Below, piece by piece: positions 7,586-16,760 of a stretch of 33,861 nt of DNA (positions are counted from its first letter, which is position 1; each line of letters opens with the position of its first letter). Location: positions 1 through 33,861 of the forward strand of contig JAUHXL010000023.1 of the NCBI GenBank assembly GCA_030426945.1, given 5' to 3'. Made by a program: the position numbers and the translations under genes. The notes beneath the pieces are model-generated. The model made no database searches. It saw only the letters and a program-made list of their open reading frames with translations, and was not told the origin of the DNA. This DNA comes from a bacterium. Its GTDB lineage: Bacteria > Myxococcota_A > Bradymonadia > UBA7976 > UBA1532.

Positions 7586-10500
7586 TCAACGATCAACGGG
7601 CTGCTCGGGGCGCGCGCCACGCGCACACCGGAAGCCGACGTCCGAGTCCCGGCTCCCGGGGACGTCCCCGTCCCGGTCCGCGGCGCGCAGGTCCCCGGCC
7701 CCGTCGTCGAAGGCGCCCCCCCGCAACACACGCCGGGAGCACGCAGACCTGTCGACAAGCGGGTCTTTGTCGACATCTTGTCGATACGCCTCTAGGTCGT
7801 AGCAGTCCGCGATCCACTCATAGATGTTGCCGGCTTGGTCCTGCGTTCCAAATGGGCCGGCCCCCGCGGGTCGGCTGCCCACGGGCTCCGGCGTGCTCCG
7901 CTCGCCGGCAGTTTCCGAGAACACCGCGAGCTTGCTCGTCGGCGCTTCATTGCCCCACGGAAACACGCGACCATCGGTGCCCCGCGCCGCGTACTCCCAC
8001 TCGGCCTCGGTGGGCAGGCGACCGCCGACCGAGGCGCAGTAGGCTTGCGCTTCCGCCCATGAGACGTTGCTTGCCGGCCAGGTCTCGGTCTCGCCCGGTG
8101 CATGGTCTTCGACCTTCTTACGGTACTGCGCGTTGGTGACCTCGAACTTGCCCATCCAGAACTCCGAGATGGAGATGGTCTTGACCGGTCGCTCGTCCGA
8201 AGAGCCGTCCACCGAGCCGCGCTCGAACTGTCCGGCGCACACGCGCACGTAGGTCACGCCATCGAACTCGCGCTCTTGGTATGGACACCAATCGATGCCG
8301 GCGGGGCGCAGGGTGACGGGCGCACCCACCACCGCGACAGCGTCGGGCCACACCTCGGTGACCTCGACCGGCTCGGCGTCGAAGGTCTGGTCGGCGCGCG
8401 GCAGATGATCGATGGGCACCCAAGCGGTCGTCACGTCGAATCGCTCGGTCAACACCCGCGCTGAGCTGAACCCGATCACCTGGTCGTCCGGGTCGGCGTG
8501 CCCGAGCGCCTCGGACAGAAGGTCGTTGTAGCTGGGGAGTGCGAAGGGCTCATCGGCCATGAAGGCGACGTCAATCACGCCATGGTCGAGCAGGTTGCGC
8601 ACCTTGGCCAGCGCCTCGGCGTCGGTCGCCGGTCGCTCGACGAGCGCGATCATACGCGGCGGCCAGTCGGGGTCCGCCGGACGCACCGGATCGGGCCGTT
8701 GGCCGCACCGAACGACGCTGTACCCGTCGGCGCGCTCGAGGCAAGGCAGCTCCCGATCACGGACACCGGTGAGGCGGGCGCCGGCGCCCGCCCAGACACG
8801 CTCCGCGTGCCGCGCGTCGCCCGCGAGCACGTTCCACTGTCCCTTCGCTCGAATCCACACGCTTCTGCACACCGGCAGCGTCTCGTCACAACGGGGCGCG
8901 CCGCTGGGCGGCGTCTCCTCGGCCGCGAGCAGTCCGGTCATCGCGACCAGCGCCACGGCCGCGGCCAGCCCGGCCGCCGCCCAGTAGCGGCTGGCCGGTC
9001 GCAGCGTGACGGCCTCCAAGGTCGCGAACGCGCGCGCCAGGCCGGCCTCGCGCAGCAGCCGGCGGACGTCCGGCTCGGCGTCCTCCCAGCGCCAGGGCAG
9101 GACGAAGGCGTCGGGCGGCGCCGGCTGGCTCGCGAACTGCGGGCTGGTGTGGTGCAACCGCTCGGCCACGTCCGCCGAGAGCTGGTCTCGAAGCGCCGCC
9201 AGCGTGGCGGCCGCTTCGGCGAGCGTCGGCCCCGGGCCGTCCCACAACTGCACGAGGGCCAGCTCGGCGCGTCGGTTGGCCGTGTCCACCGGGTGCGCCT
9301 GCTTCTCGTCGAGCAGGGCGCCCCAGCGGGCGCGCCAGAAATCGAGCGCGCGCCGGAAGAGGCTGTTCTCACCGCTCTCCACCCGCTGCAGCCGCGCCAC
9401 GCGCTCGCGGGCGTCGGGCAACGACCAGCGCAGCCCCGTTCCGGCCGCAGCATCGGCCGTGAGCGCCGGCAGGGCCCAGGCGTCGGCGCGCAGCCCGCCG
9501 GCCGCCAGCGCATCGCGCAGCTGCAGCGCGGTGGCGTCGTCGACCGGCTCTGGGCACAACGCGCAGGCGCCCGCCCAGAGCGAGACATCATCGGCGACGT
9601 ATCGAACCCGGGAAGACTCTCCGCCCAACCAGGCGGCGAGCGATGCGGGCGCCAGGTGACGCACATCGTGCGGGGCCAGCACCCCCTCGAGTCCGTGTTC
9701 GCCCTCCGAGAAGTCGGCGAAGGCCAGCGCCGGCCACCGGGCCAGTCGCTGCAGCAGACGCCGAAGGGCTGGCCCGGTCCGCTGATTGCGCGCCCGCGCC
9801 GCGAGCCACTTCCCGTCCGTGAGGATCGCGACGCGCGCGAAGTCGCGATGGCCGTCCACCTCGGACGGTCGAAAGCGACCCCGCGAAGGGCTGAACAGCC
9901 AGTTCGGCGCGCCGCTGAAGCGGGCCAGCTCGACGGGCAGACCCGCGCCCACCAGCGCGCGGCGAATCTCTTCTCCCAGGCGCTCGATCTCCGGGTGGCC
10001 CCGCGCCGCCAGATCGTCGATCCACAGCCACACCTGCCGCGCGTGTCGCTGGCGCTGCATGATGGGCGACGGCATACCACCTGCGCGGCAGGTCGCTTCC
10101 ACGCTGGCCGGCAGGTCGATCTGGTCGGTCGGCAGCTCGCCCACGAAGTGGTCGATTCCCCAGACCAGCGTCTCTCGACTGGCGCCCAACAGACGATCGA
10201 CGGGGCGCGGGTCGGGCGGCGCCGCCAACGGGGCCGGGGCGGGATCCTCGGGCCGCCGGGGGTTCGAGATGGGCAGGGGCGGTGGTCGGCGCGTCGCGCG
10301 CCAGACCGAGTAGCCCAGGACACCGAGGGCGCTAAGCAGAAGGCCGAGATCCCAGCCCCGGCTGGGTGGGGTGGGCTGCCCTGGCGTGACCACGATCCGC
10401 AGGCCACGGAACGTACCAGGTGGGGGTGGTGGAGGTGGCGTGAACTCATCGCCCTTATGCTGGTCCTTCACGATGACCGGATCGACGGGCGCTGGCCGAG

Positions 10501-10852
10501 GCGCCACGGCCACGGCCACACCGATGGCCGCCACGACGACGGCCAGCCACACGAGGTGCCGCCAGGGGACGGGCGGCTTCTCCCGTGGCGGACGCGAGCC
10601 ACCGTCCCCCCATGGCACCACGATCGGCTCTTGGACGGGCGGAGGCGACCACTGCGCGAACGCCTCGTCGAATCGACGAACATCCTCCTTCGACTTGACC
10701 AGCAGCGCGGCCAGGAGGTCGTGCAGTTGCTCTCGGGTCACCGCGTCGGCGCTGCAGACGACGGCCTCGACGCGCAGGCGTTCGCGCGTACCGACGTCGA
10801 TGCCCGCAGCGCGAAGCCGGGCGTACAGGCCCTCGAGGCCGCGGGTGTCCAT
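7586..10852 (-). CDS. CoxE/vWA-like N-terminus, TM segments and C-terminal FGE-sulfatase-fold domain with candidate DGR variable region VR2
   Basis: N-terminal LHDLLAALLVKSKEDVRRFDEAFAQW; hydrophobic segments; Rossmann-like QVWLWIDDLAARG...RVAILTDGKWL; C-terminal RGSVDGSSDERPVK...WPASNVSWAEAQAYC...EWEYAARGTDGRVFPWGN...VLRGGAF...VGFRCARGA. Confidence 0.85.
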   Translation of the reverse strand: MDTRGLEGLYARLRAAGIDVGTRERLRVEAVVCSADAVTREQLHDLLAALLVKSKEDVRRFDEAFAQWSPPPVQEPIVVPWGDGGSRPPREKPPVPWRHLVWLAVVVAAIGVAVAVAPRPAPVDPVIVKDQHKGDEFTPPPPPPPGTFRGLRIVVTPGQPTPPSRGWDLGLLLSALGVLGYSVWRATRRPPPLPISNPRRPEDPAPAPLAAPPDPRPVDRLLGASRETLVWGIDHFVGELPTDQIDLPASVEATCRAGGMPSPIMQRQRHARQVWLWIDDLAARGHPEIERLGEEIRRALVGAGLPVELARFSGAPNWLFSPSRGRFRPSEVDGHRDFARVAILTDGKWLAARARNQRTGPALRRLLQRLARWPALAFADFSEGEHGLEGVLAPHDVRHLAPASLAAWLGGESSRVRYVADDVSLWAGACALCPEPVDDATALQLRDALAAGGLRADAWALPALTADAAAGTGLRWSLPDARERVARLQRVESGENSLFRRALDFWRARWGALLDEKQAHPVDTANRRAELALVQLWDGPGPTLAEAAATLAALRDQLSADVAERLHHTSPQFASQPAPPDAFVLPWRWEDAEPDVRRLLREAGLARAFATLEAVTLRPASRYWAAAGLAAAVALVAMTGLLAAEETPPSGAPRCDETLPVCRSVWIRAKGQWNVLAGDARHAERVWAGAGARLTGVRDRELPCLERADGYSVVRCGQRPDPVRPADPDWPPRMIALVERPATDAEALAKVRNLLDHGVIDVAFMADEPFALPSYNDLLSEALGHADPDDQVIGFSSARVLTERFDVTTAWVPIDHLPRADQTFDAEPVEVTEVWPDAVAVVGAPVTLRPAGIDWCPYQEREFDGVTYVRVCAGQFERGSVDGSSDERPVKTISISEFWMGKFEVTNAQYRKKVEDHAPGETETWPASNVSWAEAQAYCASVGGRLPTEAEWEYAARGTDGRVFPWGNEAPTSKLAVFSETAGERSTPEPVGSRPAGAGPFGTQDQAGNIYEWIADCYDLEAYRQDVDKDPLVDRSACSRRVLRGGAFDDGAGDLRAADRDGDVPGSRDSDVGFRCARGARPEQPVDR
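7603..7730 (-). repeat. Candidate DGR variable repeat VR2
   Basis: Reverse complement aligns over all 128 bp with VR1, no gaps. Confidence 0.9.
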
Positions 10853-11811
10853 CAGCGCTGGAGGGCGCTCAGGTCGTCACTGTCCTTGATCAACACCGAC
10901 AGCGCCTCCAGCTTGGCCAGGTCGGGCTGCCGTACCTTGGCGTGCGCGTCGGCGCCCATCCAGTTCAGCACGGAGAACCACAACAGCAGCTCGCTGGTCG
11001 TGGGCTTCTTGCGCAGGTTCGTGAGCTTCCGGATGTCGTGGAAGCGCGCCAGGCCCGCCTCGAGGGTCGCCTTGTCCAGCTTGGGGAAGTGCCCGGCCTT
11101 CCGGTGTGCCTCGACGACGGCCCCCACCAGATCCTCGTCCAGCTTGATGTGATGGAAGATGCAGCGCCGGAGGAACGGCGCCGGCAGCTGACGCTCCGAG
11201 TTGCTGGTGATGATGATCGGCGGGGGTGAGGACGGCGCCGCGACCCTGTACTCCGGCCCGTTGGGCTCCTCACGCTCCGGTACGCGGAACCACCCCTGGT
11301 CCAGGACGTTCAGCAGGTCGTTGGGAAAGTCGCGCGGCGCCTTGTCCACCTCGTCGATCAAGACGATGGCCTTGCCCTGCGCCGCGTAGGCGCGCCACAG
11401 CGGGCCCGGCGTCACGCAGGCCGCGCGGCTGGTGGACTCCTTCTCGCGGAAGTAGCGGACGGCGTCGAAGTCGTAGAGCAGGTCGCGCCACGTGCTGGTC
11501 GAGCGGACGTGCAGCGCGTGCACGGCCTGGGCCCACCCGGGCCGGCCGTCCTCGCCTGGCTCGTCTGCACCCAGCTGGAAGTACCAGGCCAGGTGGTAGG
11601 CCACCAACGTCTTGCCCGTCCCGGGCTCCCCGGTCAGCAGCAGCGGCGCACGCACGGCCAACGCCACGTTGATCGCGGCGAGCAGCTTCGAGTCAGCGTG
11701 GAAGTAGGGCGCCGCCTCCCAGTGCTTGGGGTTCGCTTTCAGCGCCTCGCGGTTCGCCAACAGGCTCGCGTCACCTCTCGCAGGGTGAGCCTCGACACGG
11801 TTCAAGGACAT
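10852..11811 (-). CDS. MoxR-like AAA+ ATPase
   Basis: Walker A GEPGTGKT, Walker B VLIDEVDKA, sensor IITSNSERQLPAPFLRRC; overlaps the downstream gene start (ATGA). Confidence 0.88.
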   Translation of the reverse strand: MSLNRVEAHPARGDASLLANREALKANPKHWEAAPYFHADSKLLAAINVALAVRAPLLLTGEPGTGKTLVAYHLAWYFQLGADEPGEDGRPGWAQAVHALHVRSTSTWRDLLYDFDAVRYFREKESTSRAACVTPGPLWRAYAAQGKAIVLIDEVDKAPRDFPNDLLNVLDQGWFRVPEREEPNGPEYRVAAPSSPPPIIITSNSERQLPAPFLRRCIFHHIKLDEDLVGAVVEAHRKAGHFPKLDKATLEAGLARFHDIRKLTNLRKKPTTSELLLWFSVLNWMGADAHAKVRQPDLAKLEALSVLIKDSDDLSALQR

Positions 11812-11825
11812 GCTTCTCGCCTCGC

Positions 11826-13790
11826 CTACAGCTCTTCGTCGGGATCGTGCCCGTCGTCGTCGGGATCGCCAAGAAAGCGCCGCCAGCCCATCGCTTCGGC
11901 CGCTTCGATGGCCTTGATCAGGCAGCGGTAGTTGGCGCGGCCGGACGGCGTCTCGTTCACGCCGGCGCACTGCTCGAACAGCGCACGGGTCGCGCTGCGG
12001 ATCAGTCCTCGTGGACAGCCCGTCGCGCCGCGAGTCGACATGAAGTCGGCCAGCTCCTTCAACGTGACGTGCTCCAGCACGCCCAGCGAGGTCGCGTCCA
12101 CGCCCCGATCGGGCGCGTCGAGGAACCAGTCCGTGACGATCTTCTCGATGCGAAGCGGCTGCCTGGTCTCGGTCGTCAGGTAGGCGATGACCCGTACATC
12201 GTGATCGGCGCTCGGCTCGATCAGGACGCTGCACATGTCCAGCCACGCCGTCAGGCGCTTCGGCGTCAGCGATGCGCCGCTCGAGCCGCCCAAGCGCCCG
12301 AAGTCCAGCCACACCAGGGCAGACTGCCCCGGATCGGGCGTGGGACACGCTACGCGAAGGAAGTCCGCCAACGCGCCGCCCTTCGTCGCACCCAAGACTC
12401 GCCGAATCGCGTCCTCGAAGGCCCCCGGAAGGTCATCCGTTCCGGACGGGAAGGTCACCTCGTAGGGGTTGAAGACGAGGGTATCGCAGCGCTCCTCGAC
12501 GAGATCCTCGCGGAGCAGAGTGCTCAGGAGGTCGGGCCGCGCATCCGGATCTTCGGGCGCAATGCCGACGACCGCCATCACGCGCGCGTCCGACTTGATG
12601 AAGTTGTCCACCCGGGTGCGGAAGTGCGCGCGCTGATTGAAGCGGTCCAGTCGATGCGACACGGGCGACGAGAACACGCGGGTGCGCTCCGCTGGACGCC
12701 GCCGGAACTCCCACTTGTCGTAGCGCGTGTGCGCCGCATAGGTCCAGGCGTGGTGGTCGTCGGTCGCGACAGCCGATGCGTAGGTGTGGACCGCCTGGAC
12801 GGGCGACAGCTCGTGGAGCACGATGCCCACCAGCCATTGGGTCACGAGGTCCAGTGCCGCGGCGGTGTCCAGCCGGGTGAGTCCGGTCACGACGGCGGGC
12901 ACCTGCGCTGCCAACAGGCGACCCAGGCCGACCGCGCCGCCACCGCCGCTCCAGCAGCCAACCGACAGGAAGCACTGGACCGAGTTCGGCAGGGCCAGGC
13001 ACAGCGCCTTGGCGTCGAGGCTCTCATCCCCGAAGTCGAGCACCGGCACCCCGCGCCGAATGCGGGCGTGCCCGACGAACACGACGACGTGGGGCAACCA
13101 GTCGCTGGCGGCCCGGCCGACCTCCGACGCGTCTCGAACCACCTTGAAGAACGCGGAGGACGCGTAGCAGGCGTCGTCCTGCTCCAGTCGACTCTGCAGA
13201 TCGCCAGCGAAGCGCGTCGGCGCCCCCCCATTGGGTGCGATCAGCAGCACCTTCGCCGGCTGCGGCAGACGGCCCGTTTCGTCACCCAGGCGCTCGCTAC
13301 TGTGCTCGAACGTCCAACGGTTCTGGGCGCTGGCGAGGTGGGCGTCGCAGAACGGACATGACGTCAGCGACCAGGGGAGCGACAGCAGCACGTCGGCCGC
13401 CTCGGTGTCGACGTCGGGCGCCGAACGATGCACGAGGATCCGGAGCCGCACCGGCAGGCGCTCGGCATGGACCTGTTCCGCCGTGCTGCCGGCCAACGCC
13501 TTGAACGTCTGGTTCGCCGCGCTCGGATCGGGGAACAGCAGCGCCGCCAGCAAAGGCCCGACCTCGACCTGGTTGCGCCCGGCCAGCGCCCCCCGGAGAG
13601 CGTCGCTCTCGCCCTGCGAGAGCGTCCGCGCCAAGGCGCGCAGCGCGTCGGTCAACGTGGCCGCGTGCTTCGGCTGCGTAGCGAGCAGCCGACCGCGCTG
13701 CAGGTACTCGACCTCGATGCTCTTGGCCCGAGGTGTCAGCCGAACGGTCAGCTCCGGCTGCACGACGTTCTTCCACGGATGATGCTGCAT
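11826..13790 (-). CDS. CHAT (caspase-like) protease with C-terminal degenerate NTPase-like region
   Basis: LPWSL, KVLLIAPNGG, VVVFVGHA (His), CFLSVGCWSG (Cys), VPAVVTGLTRL; then VMAVVGIAPEDPDARPDLLSTLLRE without a canonical Walker A. Confidence 0.8.
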   Translation of the reverse strand: MQHHPWKNVVQPELTVRLTPRAKSIEVEYLQRGRLLATQPKHAATLTDALRALARTLSQGESDALRGALAGRNQVEVGPLLAALLFPDPSAANQTFKALAGSTAEQVHAERLPVRLRILVHRSAPDVDTEAADVLLSLPWSLTSCPFCDAHLASAQNRWTFEHSSERLGDETGRLPQPAKVLLIAPNGGAPTRFAGDLQSRLEQDDACYASSAFFKVVRDASEVGRAASDWLPHVVVFVGHARIRRGVPVLDFGDESLDAKALCLALPNSVQCFLSVGCWSGGGGAVGLGRLLAAQVPAVVTGLTRLDTAAALDLVTQWLVGIVLHELSPVQAVHTYASAVATDDHHAWTYAAHTRYDKWEFRRRPAERTRVFSSPVSHRLDRFNQRAHFRTRVDNFIKSDARVMAVVGIAPEDPDARPDLLSTLLREDLVEERCDTLVFNPYEVTFPSGTDDLPGAFEDAIRRVLGATKGGALADFLRVACPTPDPGQSALVWLDFGRLGGSSGASLTPKRLTAWLDMCSVLIEPSADHDVRVIAYLTTETRQPLRIEKIVTDWFLDAPDRGVDATSLGVLEHVTLKELADFMSTRGATGCPRGLIRSATRALFEQCAGVNETPSGRANYRCLIKAIEAAEAMGWRRFLGDPDDDGHDPDEEL

Positions 13791-13863
13791 GCCCGTCCCT
13801 GGCCCCTGGCTTTGTCGGCGCGGCCAGCTTAACTTCGGCCTCCCCAGGGTGGAAGGGCCCCAT

Positions 13864-16530
13864 GTGAAGTACCTCATCGCGAGCGATCTGCACCTCGGCA
13901 ACGGTGGCCGCTACGACATCTTCGCCGGCGCCGACGCGTTGCCGGCGTTGTTGGCCGAGGTGGCGCCGCAGCACCTCATTGTCAACGGCGACGGGTTCGA
14001 CTTCCTGCTGGACGACGAGCCGATCGACCAGCTCGTCGTCGGGCGCGCCGTGCGCCAGGCGGAGGCGATCGCCGAGCACAATGCGGACGTCCTGGCGGCC
14101 TGGGGACGCTGTCCGAAGGTGACGATTCGTCTCGGCAACCACGACGTAGAGCTTGCGGTGCCGCGCGTTCAGGCCGTGTTCGCCGCGGCAATTCAGAGGG
14201 GCGGCGACGCCGAGGTCGCCTTCGAGCTGGGCGACGCGGTGTCGCCGATAGTGGTCCGTGGGGCGCGCATCCTCGTGACGCACGGCGAGCACGACGACGT
14301 CGCCAATCGCATCCAGTATCAGCGCCTTCGCGGTGCGCACACCGCAGATGCGCCGGAGGGCACGCGCGGATCGGCGCGCCCGTTCCGGTACCCGCCCGGC
14401 TCCCATCTGGTGAAGGACGGCCTGAACTGGGTCAAGAGCGAGCTCGGCGCACGGTTCGCCGACCTGGCCAAGCCGGACTTCCAAGGTGGGGCGCTGGCGA
14501 CCGCCTTCCTGTGGCCGGAGCAGACGGCCGCCAAGCTGCGCGCGCTGTTCCCTTCGCTGGCGGCTCGCTACGTCCGCGCGTGGGCGACCACGCCCCGGCC
14601 GTTCGACGAGGGCGACGGCCTCGATGTCGACGCGAACGACGATCTCGACGCGATCGCCGGCGCCGCGGCGCTGGAGATGTACGCGCGCGCTCACCAGTTC
14701 ATCGCGGGCGAGGCGGCCGAGCGCTTCCTCTCGTTCGAGGCCACGAACGCCGAGCGCCGCGAGGCGAAGCGGCTGCTGCGGAAGTTCGACTGCGACGCGG
14801 TCGTGATGGGCCACTCGCACGCGGCCCGATTCTTGGCCGAGCCAGGCCTCACATACCTGAACTCGGGCACCTGGATTCCGTTGGTGCAGATGCCGCCCGC
14901 GGACGCGCCGCGCGCGGAGTGGCAGGTGTTCCTGCAGCGGCTTCGGTCGGACCCACAGATGACCGGCGAAGCGCAACGGTACCTCACCACCCGCTTCACG
15001 GCCGTGGCGGTCGACGAGGCCCCGTTGGGGGCGCGGCTGTCGCTCGTCGAGTGGCTAGATGGCGCGCTGCTCACCCACGACTCGACCGAGGTGTCGCGGC
15101 AGCGTGCGCCGGCCTTTCACGCTCCGCGACGAGAGGCCGACCCTGGCACCTACACCCCGCTGCTTGCCGACCCCGAGGGCGCCCCGTTCGCGGACATGGG
15201 CCTTCCGCTTCCGAGGCAGTTTGGCGTGGACGCGGTGCCGGAACCAGACGATCCCCGCAACAAGCTTCTCGGACCTGGCACGGACGCCAATGACGTCGGT
15301 GCAGCGCATTGGGGCCTTATCGTACCGGCCGATCGACGCGCTGCGTTCGAGGAGGCCTTGCAGCCGCTGCTGGCGTTGCGTGCGTCCCAGATGGGCGTGG
15401 CCCCGAAGGTCTTCGAGGTCGCCCCCGGCGACGCGCACGACGCCAAATCGGCGCTGCGGTGGGTCGAGGCGGAATACACGTCCATCGACTGGGAGGAGCG
15501 CCCCGAGTACCTGCTCATCGCGGGCGATCTGCACGAGGTGCCTCACGCGCTGCACAAGGCGCTGTCGACGCAGGCGATGGTCGGTCGCATCGCGTTCACC
15601 CGGCCTGACGCAGCACGCACGCCCTGGTTGGCGGGCTACGGCGCCTACGCTTCGAAGGTGGCGACCTACGCGACACGGACGAGACGCGATGGCGCCGAGC
15701 TGCTCTACTTCGGCGTCGAAGACGGCACGGCCGCCACCCGAACCGGAACCCGCACGCTGCTGGATCCGTCGTACGACCGCTTCGCCGGGCGGGTGAGAGA
15801 GCGGCCACACCGGTTCTCCGCCGTGCATCGAATCGAGGGCGATGGTCTCGGAGCGCCCTGTCCCGAGGATCTGCTCGACCACCCGGCCGTGCACGGACGA
15901 AACCTCCTCGTCACGCTCAGCCACGGCGTCGGCTTCACCAACGCCTCGAGCGAGCGCTTCGCGCAGCAGGGCGCGATGAGCTTCGGCTACGAGCGCCTCA
16001 CCGCCAGCGACCTCGAAGCATCCACGTTCCTCCCGGGCGGCCTGTGGGTCTACATCGCCTGCTTCGGTGCCGGTACGCCGACCGACAGCGACTACCAGAC
16101 GTGGCTGGACAAGCTCGACGCAACCGGCCGCGGTGGTCGGGCAGTGCTGCAGACGCTGAGCGAGACGCCGTTCGTCGCGGCGCTTCCGCAAGCCGCCCTG
16201 GCCAACCCGAACGGCCCTCTCGGTGTCGTCGGCCACATCGATCTGGCGTGGACATCCGCCATGCAAGACCGCACCGTGCCCGACAGCCCCCTCGCGGGCC
16301 ACGCCCGGTACGACGCGCTGCTGGAGCAACAGGAACGGGTGGGCCACTACGCGCCGAGGACCTTCGGCCTCTCCCTACGCGCGCTCGACCACGGCGTGCG
16401 CCGCATGAACGACCGGCTGGTCGACGACGTGCGGCAGGGGCGTCCCTACGAGAATCCGAACCTCTGGCTGGCGCACGAGGATCTTCGGAACTACGTACTG
16501 TTGGGGGATCCGGCGGCTCGGTTGGGGTAG
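13864..16530 (+). CDS. Calcineurin-like metallophosphoesterase fused to a C-terminal caspase-like/CHAT-like peptidase domain
   Basis: GTG start. MPE motifs SDLHLGN, NGDGFDF, GNHDVE, THGEHDD, GHSHA; C-terminal LLVTLSHGVGF (His), VYIACFGAGTP (Cys), DLRNYVLLGDPAARL. Confidence 0.8.
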   Translation: MKYLIASDLHLGNGGRYDIFAGADALPALLAEVAPQHLIVNGDGFDFLLDDEPIDQLVVGRAVRQAEAIAEHNADVLAAWGRCPKVTIRLGNHDVELAVPRVQAVFAAAIQRGGDAEVAFELGDAVSPIVVRGARILVTHGEHDDVANRIQYQRLRGAHTADAPEGTRGSARPFRYPPGSHLVKDGLNWVKSELGARFADLAKPDFQGGALATAFLWPEQTAAKLRALFPSLAARYVRAWATTPRPFDEGDGLDVDANDDLDAIAGAAALEMYARAHQFIAGEAAERFLSFEATNAERREAKRLLRKFDCDAVVMGHSHAARFLAEPGLTYLNSGTWIPLVQMPPADAPRAEWQVFLQRLRSDPQMTGEAQRYLTTRFTAVAVDEAPLGARLSLVEWLDGALLTHDSTEVSRQRAPAFHAPRREADPGTYTPLLADPEGAPFADMGLPLPRQFGVDAVPEPDDPRNKLLGPGTDANDVGAAHWGLIVPADRRAAFEEALQPLLALRASQMGVAPKVFEVAPGDAHDAKSALRWVEAEYTSIDWEERPEYLLIAGDLHEVPHALHKALSTQAMVGRIAFTRPDAARTPWLAGYGAYASKVATYATRTRRDGAELLYFGVEDGTAATRTGTRTLLDPSYDRFAGRVRERPHRFSAVHRIEGDGLGAPCPEDLLDHPAVHGRNLLVTLSHGVGFTNASSERFAQQGAMSFGYERLTASDLEASTFLPGGLWVYIACFGAGTPTDSDYQTWLDKLDATGRGGRAVLQTLSETPFVAALPQAALANPNGPLGVVGHIDLAWTSAMQDRTVPDSPLAGHARYDALLEQQERVGHYAPRTFGLSLRALDHGVRRMNDRLVDDVRQGRPYENPNLWLAHEDLRNYVLLGDPAARLG

Positions 16531-16760
16531 CGGGCCGAGCCGCTGCCTGCCAGTTGCGGCGCTGTCCGCCGAGACGACGAGGACACGTCGCCCTCGCGAT
16601 CACCGCAGGGTCTGCCATGCCACCGCTCTCCCCCGCAACGCTGCCCCGTAGGATCCCCGGAACGTCTCCGGTGCGCCGCGGCGTCACCGTCGCGGTGGCG
16701 CGGAGCGCGCCGGTGGCGCATGGTGGCTTTGCCCGTTCCACGTCGGCCCAAGGGAGCGCC

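Noticed and set aside
6726-7730. VR1/VR2 similarity as ordinary paralog divergence or gene conversion
   Set aside because: Differences avoid third positions and flanks yet concentrate at adenine-explainable positions, whereas upstream FGE sequence is much more diverged; simple drift or gene conversion does not give this pattern.
8498-11152. 884-aa + strand ORF
   Set aside because: Antisense to the CoxE/vWA-FGE and MoxR genes; Arg/Gln/Gly-rich low-information translation typical of GC-rich shadow ORFs.
11847-13361. 504-aa + strand ORF
   Set aside because: Antisense shadow of the CHAT protein gene.
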